Source: an uncultured Eubacteriales bacterium
Lineage (GTDB): Bacteria; Bacillota; Clostridia; Oscillospirales; Oscillospiraceae
Direction: 5' to 3'
NCBI GenBank assembly: GCA_900554625.1
Contig: USHP01000158.1
Span: forward strand, 1-5,184
DNA: 5,184 bases
The position numbers and the translations under genes were made by a program. The notes beneath the pieces are model-generated. The model did no database searches. It saw nothing but the letters and a program-made list of their open reading frames with translations, and was not told the origin of the DNA. Positions 1 to 5,135 of the stretch are shown one piece after another. Each line of letters starts with the position of its first letter. Position 1 is the first letter of the stretch.

Positions 1-210
1 GCTTTGGGCATAGGGAAGCAGATCCCGTCCGGCATCGGTCAGACTGACCGTATGTCCAATCCGGTCAAACAGCTGCACACCCAGTTCCTTTTCCAATAGC
101 TTGATCTGAAAGGAAATGGTGGGCTGGGAGTAGCCCAGCTTTTCCCCGGTTCGGGTAAAGCTTCCCAGCTCCGCCGATTCGATAAAAATATTCAAACTGC
201 GAAGATCCAT
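1..210 (-). CDS. LysR-family transcriptional regulator, N-terminal part (runs off the left edge)
   Basis: The first 70 codons of a minus-strand gene are visible; the rest lies outside the window. The translation begins MDLRSLNIFIESAELGSF and continues through a winged helix-turn-helix typical of LysR regulators (residues about 2-60). The recognition-helix region reads GYSQPTISFQIKLLEKELG, followed by the family-typical LFDR and LTDAG motifs. The start ATG (complement of 208-210) is preceded by AAGGAA about 11 nt upstream. A consensus-like promoter lies just behind it. The effector-binding domain is not visible, so ligand and targets cannot be named. LysR regulators often control the divergent neighbour and themselves, so the rmlC unit starting on the other strand is a candidate target. 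That link is inference only. The family call is very secure. Confidence 0.95.
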   Translation of the reverse strand, partial: MDLRSLNIFIESAELGSFTRTGEKLGYSQPTISFQIKLLEKELGVQLFDRIGHTVSLTDAGRDLLPYAQS

Positions 211-244
211 AGAAAATTTGATTCCTTTCGTACTGCATATGCCT

Positions 245-272
245 ATTATATCGTCCCGCCGGGAGAAATCAA
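245..272 (-). promoter_or_regulatory. Predicted sigma-A promoter of the LysR gene
   Basis: On the minus strand a perfect TATAAT (-10, complement of 245-250) is preceded by TTGATT (-35, complement of 267-272, 4 of 6 matches) with a 16-nt spacer. Transcription would start near 238, giving a leader of about 27 nt that contains the ribosome binding site. The match to the vegetative consensus is good, but no start site can be proven from sequence. Confidence 0.55.
254..264. promoter_or_regulatory. Short palindrome in the divergent control region, possible operator
   Basis: TCCCG and CGGGA form an inverted repeat around a single C. It lies between the -10 and -35 boxes of the minus-strand promoter and about 26 bp upstream of the -35 of the plus-strand promoter. 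A bound protein here would block the regulator gene's own promoter. It does not fit the classical LysR T-N11-A pattern (the flanking positions are G and G), so assigning it to LysR is doubtful. Confidence 0.25.
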
Positions 273-289
273 GCGTGCCGAAATAGCGG

Positions 290-318
290 TTTACATTTCT
301 TTCTCCCCATGGTAGAAT
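290..318 (+). promoter_or_regulatory. Predicted sigma-A promoter of the rmlC-glycosyltransferase unit
   Basis: TTTACA (290-295) and TAGAAT (313-318) are separated by exactly 17 nt, and each box differs from consensus by one base. Transcription would start near 325, giving an untranslated leader of about 160 nt before the rmlC ATG at 484. It is divergent from the LysR promoter, with 17 bp between the two -35 boxes. It is the only strong plus-strand promoter seen ahead of the three genes ending at 2735. Confidence 0.6.
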
Positions 319-319
319 A

Positions 320-472
320 ATGACGGCAAGAATTCAGAAATTTACCCCACATATTCTGAGCAAGTATCCTCAGTATCGGATTGTCTGCCTGAGCAACCGC
401 CAGTTGTGGCAGACTATTCTCACCGGAGAATATCAGCATTACTACGAGACAATGTATACAAACCGGCAGTAA
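320..472 (+). CDS. Possible 50-residue ORF in the rmlC leader, function unknown
   Basis: An ATG at 320 opens a 50-codon frame ending with TAA at 470-472, directly ahead of the rmlC ribosome binding site. The product would be basic and rich in Tyr, Gln and Arg, with no Gly-rich motif, signal peptide or membrane segment; I do not recognise it. For it: the frame is uninterrupted, the composition is protein-like, and it ends just before the next gene. Against it: no convincing ribosome binding site, and the predicted transcription start (about 325) falls downstream of the ATG. The same bases also form two strong RNA hairpins (383-432). It could be a leader peptide, a gene remnant or chance. Confidence 0.25.
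   Translation: MTARIQKFTPHILSKYPQYRIVCLSNRQLWQTILTGEYQHYYETMYTNRQ
383..432 (+). promoter_or_regulatory. Tandem RNA hairpins in the 5' leader of the polysaccharide unit
   Basis: Two hairpins abut with no spacer. The first pairs GTCTGCC (383-389) with GGCAGAC (408-414). After an asymmetric internal loop it continues with CAAC (394-397) paired to GTTG (403-406) around a 5-nt loop. The second pairs TATTCTC (415-421) perfectly with GAGAATA (426-432) around the tetraloop ACCG. Neither is followed by a U-run, so these are not intrinsic terminators. They sit in the predicted untranslated leader about 50 nt before the rmlC start. A regulatory or stabilising RNA role is plausible, but I match them to no known riboswitch or T-box. 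Confidence 0.35.
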
Positions 473-483
473 GAGGGAAATTT

Positions 484-1101
484 ATGAGTCAGATCAAGGT
501 TTCGCCTTGTCCCATTGGGGGACTGTATGTCATTGAGCCAGCGGTTCATGGTGACGACCGGGGCTATTTTATGGAAACCTATAATCAGCAGGATATGGCC
601 GAACACGGACTGAATATGGTGTTCGTTCAGGACAATCAGAGCTGCTCCCGAAAGGGCGTGCTGCGGGGCTTGCATACCCAGAAACAGCATCCTCAGGGTA
701 AGCTGGTGCGGGTGATCCGGGGCCGGGTATTTGACGTGGCGGTGGATCTGCGCCCTGGTTCGGACAGCTATGGAAAGTGGTATGGTGTGGAACTGTCTGA
801 GGAAAATAAAAAGCAGTTTTACGTTCCGGAGGGGTTTGCCCACGGTTTTCTGGTTTTGTCAGATGTGGCGGAATTCTGCTACAAAGTCACGGATTTTTAC
901 CACCCGGAGGACGAGGTGGGAATTGCCTGGAACGACCCGGATATTGGGGTACAGTGGCCGGAGGTAGTGGGAGCGTACTGCGGCAGCGCCAGTGCCCAGG
1001 GCTATGCGCTGGCCGATGGCACACCGCTGCTGCTCAGCAAGAAGGACCAGCAGCTCAAGCCCCTGGCGGAGCAAGGAGAGAGGTTACATGGAAAAGATTG
1101 A
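484..1101 (+). CDS. rfbC: dTDP-4-dehydrorhamnose 3,5-epimerase (RmlC/RfbC)
   Basis: A 205-residue cytoplasmic cupin-fold enzyme that epimerises C3 and C5 of dTDP-4-dehydro-6-deoxyglucose, the third step of dTDP-L-rhamnose synthesis for surface polysaccharides. Visible family hallmarks are DDRGYFMETY (24-33), VQDNQSCSRKGVLRGLH (48-64) with the presumed catalytic His64, and GKLVRVIRGRVFDVAVDLR (72-90). Further on are VPEGFAHGF (114-122), the conserved Tyr133 in FCYK, GIAWNDPDIGVQWP (146-159), and LLSKKD (183-188) with the Asp expected to pair with the His. It is about 20 residues longer than the enterobacterial enzyme because of a GSASAQGYALADGT insertion before the last motif; I recall the same insertion in clostridial homologues. 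The ATG at 484 follows AGAGGG at good spacing. A GTG at 406 in the same frame would add 26 non-homologous residues. The 3' end overlaps the next gene by 14 bp, suggesting translational coupling. rmlA, rmlB and rmlD are not in the window. Confidence 0.95.
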   Translation: MSQIKVSPCPIGGLYVIEPAVHGDDRGYFMETYNQQDMAEHGLNMVFVQDNQSCSRKGVLRGLHTQKQHPQGKLVRVIRGRVFDVAVDLRPGSDSYGKWYGVELSEENKKQFYVPEGFAHGFLVLSDVAEFCYKVTDFYHPEDEVGIAWNDPDIGVQWPEVVGAYCGSASAQGYALADGTPLLLSKKDQQLKPLAEQGERLHGKD

Positions 1102-2368
1102 TTATCAGTATCTGCGCCCGAAAAAGGCGGAGGCACTGCGAAAATGGTGTGAATTCCCGGTAGAGGTCCGGGAAGATCCGGAAATCTGGCAGGGAAGCAG
1201 GGCAACCATTCTGCCTCTGCGCAGAAATCCGGCGTATGGCCTGCTGTTCGGAAAGGGCGGCGTGGTGGATCAGCAGGGACAGTATGTGGACCTGTCCGCC
1301 ATCCCTGACAGGGTACAGGGAAGCTATCCCTTTGAAAATGCCGAATATCGGGATGAAAAAGTGGTCTATTGCGGATATCTGGTCAACCACTGGGGGCATT
1401 TCCTCATTGAAGGTGTGACCCGGCTGTGGTACTTCCTGGAAAATGACCCGACGGTAGACAAGTATGTGTTCTTCCTGGACGAGGAAGAGCAGCGGGAAAT
1501 CCGGGGCAATTACCGGGAGTTCCTGGAGCTGCTGAAAATCTGGGACAAGCTGGAAATCATCAATCGTCCCACCACCTACCGGGAGGTAATCGTCCCGGAA
1601 CTGGGTATCCATATGCGTCAGGCCTATACCCCCAAGCTGGTGAAGGTATTTGACGCGGTGGCGGACAATGTGGTGCCGGACCCCAGTTGGGAAACTCCGG
1701 AAAAAATCTACTATAGCCGCAGCCAGTTCAAAAAGGGCTTGCAGTTTGAATTTGGTTTCGATGCTTTGGATAATTTCTTCGAGAAGAACGGCTACACCGT
1801 TCTCTACCCGGAGAAGGTGCCCCTGGGCCGGATGATTCATTACATTCGCCACAGCAAAGTGGTGGCTAGCCTGTCTGGCTCCTTGCCTCACAATATGCTT
1901 TTTGCCAACTCGGGGCAGAAAGTGGAGATTGTGGAGCGGCTGGTCATCAGCGTTGACAATCAGACCGACGTCAACCGGATGCGCCAGCTTCAGGTGACCT
2001 ATATTGATGCCAATATCCCACTGTATCCTATTGATTTTGTAGGCCCGTTCATTATGGGCTGGACCCCGGAACTGGAACGCTTTGCCAAAGATCAGGGTTA
2101 TCAGCCGCCGGATGCACAATATCTGACCCGAAAGCACTACAAAACCTGCTTCGTCCGGTATATGAAGTCTTATTGGGATCTGTACCAGTACAACTGGTTC
2201 CAAGACGACTGGTATGGCCCCTTCGCGGATTCGCTGTATGAAGGCTACAAGGCGGGGCACAGCTTCTTTGCTGACTATCTGGACGGACGCAGACCCTTCC
2301 GGTGGCACCACTATTTGGAAATTCACTATTTCAAGCAGTTTGTCAAACGGCTGCTGAAACGGCAGTAA
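1088..2368 (+). CDS. GT61-like (DUF563) glycosyltransferase
   Basis: A 426-residue protein resembling family 61 glycosyltransferases of capsule and cell-surface glycan loci. The N-terminal half has the signature NHWGHFLIEGVTRLWYF (100-116), corresponding to the N-x-x-H-F/W-L-x-E block of GT61. The C-terminal half has KIYYSRSQFKKG (206-217), then DALDNFFEKNGYTVLYPEKVPL (225-246) and the block HSKVVASLSGSLPHNMLFA (255-273), followed by VEIVER. This order is that of a GT-B-like transferase. Residues 340-426 form an unusually aromatic tail with a basic end (KRLLKRQ). No signal peptide or membrane helix is visible, so it should be cytoplasmic or membrane-peripheral. The ATG at 1088 follows AGGAGAG; in-frame starts further upstream lie inside rmlC. 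Overlap with the epimerase suggests action in the same glycan pathway, possibly on a rhamnose-containing product. Donor and acceptor cannot be deduced. Confidence 0.8.
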   Translation: MEKIDYQYLRPKKAEALRKWCEFPVEVREDPEIWQGSRATILPLRRNPAYGLLFGKGGVVDQQGQYVDLSAIPDRVQGSYPFENAEYRDEKVVYCGYLVNHWGHFLIEGVTRLWYFLENDPTVDKYVFFLDEEEQREIRGNYREFLELLKIWDKLEIINRPTTYREVIVPELGIHMRQAYTPKLVKVFDAVADNVVPDPSWETPEKIYYSRSQFKKGLQFEFGFDALDNFFEKNGYTVLYPEKVPLGRMIHYIRHSKVVASLSGSLPHNMLFANSGQKVEIVERLVISVDNQTDVNRMRQLQVTYIDANIPLYPIDFVGPFIMGWTPELERFAKDQGYQPPDAQYLTRKHYKTCFVRYMKSYWDLYQYNWFQDDWYGPFADSLYEGYKAGHSFFADYLDGRRPFRWHHYLEIHYFKQFVKRLLKRQ

Positions 2369-2381
2369 AGGAGAAAATGCT

Positions 2382-2735
2382 ATGCTGTTTTTGGAATATC
2401 CTCCCTGTTCCACCTGTAAAAAGGCAAAAAAGTGGCTGGACGATCATGGCCTGACCTATACCGCCCGGCATATCAAGGAAGAAAATCCCACTTATGAGGA
2501 ACTGAACCGGTGGCTGGAAGTCAGCGGCCTGCCGGTTAAAAAGTTTTTCAACACCAGCGGCCTGCAGTACAAGGCCCTGGGACTGAAGGACAAGCTGCCC
2601 CAGATGCCCGAGGATGAGCAGCTGCGCCTGCTGTCCAGCGACGGAATGCTGGTCAAGCGGCCCATCGTAGTCACCGAGGATGGAGCGGTGCTGGTGGGAT
2701 TCCGGGAAGAACAGTGGACACAAGTCCTTTTATAA
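2382..2735 (+). CDS. ArsC/Spx/YffB-family thioredoxin-fold protein
   Basis: A 117-residue small cytoplasmic protein of the arsenate-reductase-like family. It opens with a beta strand and the redox motif CSTC (C9, C12) in PPCSTCKKAKKWLDDHG. It continues with the family blocks LPVKKFFNTSG (50-60), LGLKDKL (66-72), LLSSDGMLVKRPIVV (83-97, with the conserved Arg93-Pro94) and VGFREEQW (105-112). The length suits YffB/YusI-type members (about 115-120 residues), while Spx is about 131. These usually carry the generic name 'arsenate reductase family protein'; true arsenate reduction is unproven and no arsenic genes adjoin. The ATG at 2382 is preceded by AAAGGAG with good spacing, 13 bp after the glycosyltransferase stop. 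By position it is the last gene of the unit. Its functional tie to glycan synthesis is unclear; it may simply be a co-transcribed housekeeping gene. Confidence 0.88.
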   Translation: MLFLEYPPCSTCKKAKKWLDDHGLTYTARHIKEENPTYEELNRWLEVSGLPVKKFFNTSGLQYKALGLKDKLPQMPEDEQLRLLSSDGMLVKRPIVVTEDGAVLVGFREEQWTQVLL

Positions 2736-2742
2736 GAAAGAA

Positions 2743-2795
2743 ACTCCCTGTGCATTCTCCGGTGAGATTCCGGAGCAGACGCAGGGAGTATTTTT
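2743..2795. terminator. Nested-hairpin intrinsic terminator between convergent genes
   Basis: ACTCCCTGTG (2743-2752) pairs with CGCAGGGAGT (2780-2789) through ten positions including one wobble. A second perfect hairpin, CTCCGG (2757-2762) with CCGGAG (2770-2775), is nested inside beyond a 4x4 internal loop. On the plus strand it is followed by ATTTTT (2790-2795), a good terminator for the unit ending at 2735. Read on the minus strand, the same stem is followed by TTTCTTTCTT, so it probably also terminates the response regulator transcript. The plus-strand U-run overlaps the regulator's stop codon (2794-2796). Confidence 0.8.
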
Positions 2796-3477
2796 ATACC
2801 ACAAATCGGTAGCCCAGACCCCGAACGGTCTGGATATAGCGGGGCTTGGAAGGGTTTTCCTCAATTTTCTGCCGCAGGCGGTTGATGTAGACCATGATGG
2901 CGTTTTCATCAATGATGGCTTCTCCCCAGACCAGGGTATAGAGCATATCCTTGGAGAAAACCCGGTTGACGTTGTCCAGGAACAGCTTCATCATGGCGTG
3001 TTCCTTGGAAGAAAGGGAAATTTCCCGATTGTCCTTGTAAAAGCGCATGGTGATGGTGTTATAGCGGAAGGGACCGGCCACAATGACGGCGCTGTCACCG
3101 AAAGAACTGGCCTTGCTCCGGCGAAGCAACGCTTTGACCTTGGCTCCCAAGACCACCGGATTAAAGGGCTTGGTCACATAGTCATCCGCTCCGATATCCA
3201 GCCCGTAAAGGGTGTCGTAGTCTTCCTGACGGCCGCTGACGATCATAATGGGGATGCGCAGCCCCCGATTGCGCAGGGTTTGGATCACCTGAAATCCATC
3301 CATTCCCGGCATATTGATGTCCATGATAATCAGATCGCACCGATTCTGGGAAACCCATTGCAGAGCCTGCTCGCCGCTGGAAACCTGCTGAGCTTCGATT
3401 CCGTTGCTGCGGATGGCTTTATACAGCATGGTGCGCACGGCTTCGTCGTCATCCACAATCAGCACCATATCCTCCAT
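2794..3477 (-). CDS. OmpR/PhoB-family response regulator
   Basis: A 227-residue DNA-binding response regulator. The receiver domain (about 3-120) has the acidic pair Asp10/Asp11 in VLIVDDDEAV, the phospho-acceptor Asp53 in LIIMDINMPGMDG, the switch Ser81 in MIVSG and Lys103 in DYVTKPF. All key residues are present, so normal phosphorylation is expected. The C-terminal winged helix (about 130-227) contains LSSKEHAMMKLFLDN, FSKDMLYTLVWGE and the recognition helix IMVYINRLRQKIEENP, ending TVRGLGYRFVV. This is the OmpR/PhoB/VanR type. The ATG (complement of 3475-3477) sits 7 nt after a GGGGGG ribosome binding site; a TTG 57 nt further upstream lies inside the promoter and is not favoured. It is divergent from the histidine kinase, its likely partner, and convergent with the thioredoxin-fold gene. 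Its regulon cannot be read from the window. Confidence 0.95.
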   Translation of the reverse strand: MEDMVLIVDDDEAVRTMLYKAIRSNGIEAQQVSSGEQALQWVSQNRCDLIIMDINMPGMDGFQVIQTLRNRGLRIPIMIVSGRQEDYDTLYGLDIGADDYVTKPFNPVVLGAKVKALLRRSKASSFGDSAVIVAGPFRYNTITMRFYKDNREISLSSKEHAMMKLFLDNVNRVFSKDMLYTLVWGEAIIDENAIMVYINRLRQKIEENPSKPRYIQTVRGLGYRFVV

Positions 3478-3490
3478 GGGAATTCCCCCC

Positions 3491-3519
3491 TTTACAGATT
3501 TATGGAACTTGGTTATGAT
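3491..3519 (+). promoter_or_regulatory. Predicted sigma-A promoter of the histidine kinase gene
   Basis: TTTACA (3491-3496) and TATGAT (3514-3519) are 17 nt apart, and each box has one mismatch to consensus. The transcript would start near 3526, leaving a leader of about 37 nt that includes the AAGGGGG ribosome binding site. It overlaps the opposed promoter of the response regulator almost completely. Confidence 0.55.
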
Positions 3520-3522
3520 GAT

Positions 3523-3551
3523 AGTATAAGGCAAGAGGCTGAATTTGACAA
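3523..3551 (-). promoter_or_regulatory. Predicted sigma-A promoter of the response regulator gene
   Basis: On the minus strand TTGTCA (complement of 3546-3551) and TATACT (complement of 3523-3528) are separated by exactly 17 nt, and each box has one mismatch to consensus. Transcription would start near 3516, about 39 nt before the regulator ATG. The two -10 boxes of this divergent pair are only 3 bp apart, so polymerase footprints must clash. Confidence 0.55.
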
Positions 3552-3562
3552 GGGGGATCGGG

Positions 3563-5128
3563 ATGAAGAATGTGTTTTCCGGGAAAAACCGGATTTTTTT
3601 CTTGTTCGGTTTCGGATTACTGCTGCTGGGACTGGCGGCGGGAATCTGGCTGGGAGCGGGGCAGAAAGCCCAGAATGTGCAGCAGTTTCAGGAGAAGCTG
3701 CTGCTTCAGGCATGGGAAATGGACAGCCGGATTCATCAGCTGCTGATGCCCTACACTGCGCAGCTGGAGCAGGGAACCGGGGGATTTGCGATGGAGCTGG
3801 ATACCCAGGGAAGCTTATACGATCAGGACGGCAGGCAATATCAGCTGCCGCCCCAGGCCCAATGGAATCCGGGGATGAATGTGCTGCCCTGTCTGGGAGA
3901 AAATGGGGAGGTCTATCTGGCAGTTGTGCAGGTTTCTTCGGCAGGTGAGGCCAGGGGAATCGTCTTGGACCTGATTTCCTTTTATCGGGAGTGCGGACCC
4001 ACGGACGACGGCTATCAGGCGGTGCTGATGGACCGTTCCGGCAGCGCCTTGATTCATCCCAGGGATGGCGGAATTGCGGTGGAACTGGCGCGGAAGCAGG
4101 AATATGAAATCGTATGGGATGCGCTGGAAAATCAGAAGGAGTCCCATTCTGCTGCCATGGGAGCGGATTCCTGGATAGGGGTGATTCCGGCGGAAGTGTC
4201 CGGAAATGGCTATTTTACCATCGGCATCCTGGGAAGTGTCCCGGAGGGAATGTTGTGGATGCCAGGAGCCATGGGGCTTTTGTGCTGCGTGCTGCTGGCG
4301 GCGGGATGTGCCTTGATCGCAGCGGCAGTTCTGAAAACGGAGCGGGGACGTCGGGACCTGGAACTGCTGCAGCAAAAAAATGCCGCCATGGAAGCGCTGA
4401 ATCAGAAAACCCAACAGCTGGCCCACCATCAGCGGCTGGAAATCATGGGTACCCTGACCTCCAGCATTGCCCATGAATTTAACAATCTGCTGGTACCCAT
4501 TATGGGCTACAGCATGCTGGCCCTGGAAAAGCTTCCTCCGGAAAACGAGGATATCTATGATGATGTGCTGGAAATCTACAATACTTCTCTGAAAGCCAAA
4601 ACCCTGATTCAGCGGCTGTCCGACCTGTCCCGGAAGAATTCGGAAACGGTCTTTCGTCCCCTTTCCCCGGATGAATTGGTGCAGAAAGCCCTTCACGTGG
4701 CAAAACCTGCCCAGAGCAAAACCATCACGGTGCAGACGGATTTGCATTGTCCGGATATGTGCATTCTGGGCAATGAAATCCAGCTGTCTCAGCTGCTGCT
4801 GAACCTGATTCTGAACGGTTTTCATGCCATGCCTAAGGGAGGCACCCTGACCATCTCCACCCAGACTCAGGAGGAAACGGTGCAGATTACGGTCAACGAT
4901 ACCGGCACCGGCATTGCGCCGGAGGTGATTTCCCGGATTTTTGAACCCTTTTTCACCACCAAGGAGCAGGGGAAGGGCACCGGATTGGGCCTTGCCATTG
5001 CGGCCCAGGTGGTGGAGGACCACAAAGGAGAAATTGACGTCAGCAGCCGCCTGGGTGTTGGCACAACCTTTGTGGTGACCATTCCCCGGAAGAAAAGGGA
5101 AGAATCGGAGAGTATGGAAAATCTGTGA
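3563..5128 (+). CDS. Membrane sensor histidine kinase with extracytoplasmic domain (HEFNN type)
   Basis: A 521-residue kinase. Residues about 11-31 form the first membrane helix. Residues 32-232 lie outside the membrane and look Cache/PAS-like, including the strand-turn YQAVLMDRSGSALIHP (151-166). A second membrane helix spans about 234-256, followed by a charged, Gln-rich probable coiled coil (258-290). The dimerisation/phospho-acceptor region has SSIAHEFNNLLVPIMGY (300-316) with His304. The ATPase domain shows an N-box LLLNLILNGFHAMPKGG (411-427), G1 DTGTGIAP (446-453), F-box FEPFFTTK (460-467) and G2 GKGTGLGLA (470-478). All catalytic motifs are present and there is no attached receiver. 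The ATG at 3563 follows AGGGGG with a 6-nt gap; an in-frame TTG at 3545 lies within the opposed promoter. The adjacent divergent OmpR-type regulator is the likely partner. The ligand is unknown. Confidence 0.93.
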   Translation: MKNVFSGKNRIFFLFGFGLLLLGLAAGIWLGAGQKAQNVQQFQEKLLLQAWEMDSRIHQLLMPYTAQLEQGTGGFAMELDTQGSLYDQDGRQYQLPPQAQWNPGMNVLPCLGENGEVYLAVVQVSSAGEARGIVLDLISFYRECGPTDDGYQAVLMDRSGSALIHPRDGGIAVELARKQEYEIVWDALENQKESHSAAMGADSWIGVIPAEVSGNGYFTIGILGSVPEGMLWMPGAMGLLCCVLLAAGCALIAAAVLKTERGRRDLELLQQKNAAMEALNQKTQQLAHHQRLEIMGTLTSSIAHEFNNLLVPIMGYSMLALEKLPPENEDIYDDVLEIYNTSLKAKTLIQRLSDLSRKNSETVFRPLSPDELVQKALHVAKPAQSKTITVQTDLHCPDMCILGNEIQLSQLLLNLILNGFHAMPKGGTLTISTQTQEETVQITVNDTGTGIAPEVISRIFEPFFTTKEQGKGTGLGLAIAAQVVEDHKGEIDVSSRLGVGTTFVVTIPRKKREESESMENL

Positions 5129-5135
5129 AAAAATT

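Noticed and set aside
383..432. Tandem leader hairpins as an intrinsic terminator or attenuator
   Set aside because: No run of T follows either stem, so factor-independent termination at this point is not supported.
453..460. Palindrome TGTATACA ahead of rmlC
   Set aside because: Only 8 bp, isolated, and without a partner site; expected by chance at this length.
406..483. GTG start giving the epimerase 26 extra N-terminal residues
   Set aside because: There is no ribosome binding site at 406, the extension is unlike RmlC N-termini and overlaps the leader hairpins. The ATG at 484 has a good site and gives the family-typical start.
326..483. T-box or known metabolite riboswitch in the rmlC leader
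   Set aside because: No T-box antiterminator motif and no conserved core of a riboswitch class that I can recognise; only simple stems are visible.
1055..2413. 452-codon minus-strand open frame antisense to the glycosyltransferase
   Set aside because: It mirrors a gene with clear GT61-like motifs and a ribosome binding site. The translation shows no recognisable domain, and long antisense frames are common opposite GC-biased third positions.
3478..3534. TTG start adding 19 residues to the response regulator
   Set aside because: The codon lies next to the predicted -10 region of the gene's own promoter, and the extension precedes a standard receiver start that has its own ribosome binding site.
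2680..3948. 422-codon plus-strand open frame running antisense through the response regulator
   Set aside because: It starts inside the thioredoxin-fold gene, crosses a terminator and both intergenic regions, and overlaps the kinase start in another frame. The minus-strand regulator has all family motifs, so this is a shadow frame.
3815..5023. 402-codon minus-strand open frame antisense to the kinase
   Set aside because: The plus-strand kinase is complete and unambiguous. The antisense product has low-complexity His/Gln/Gly composition and no domain.
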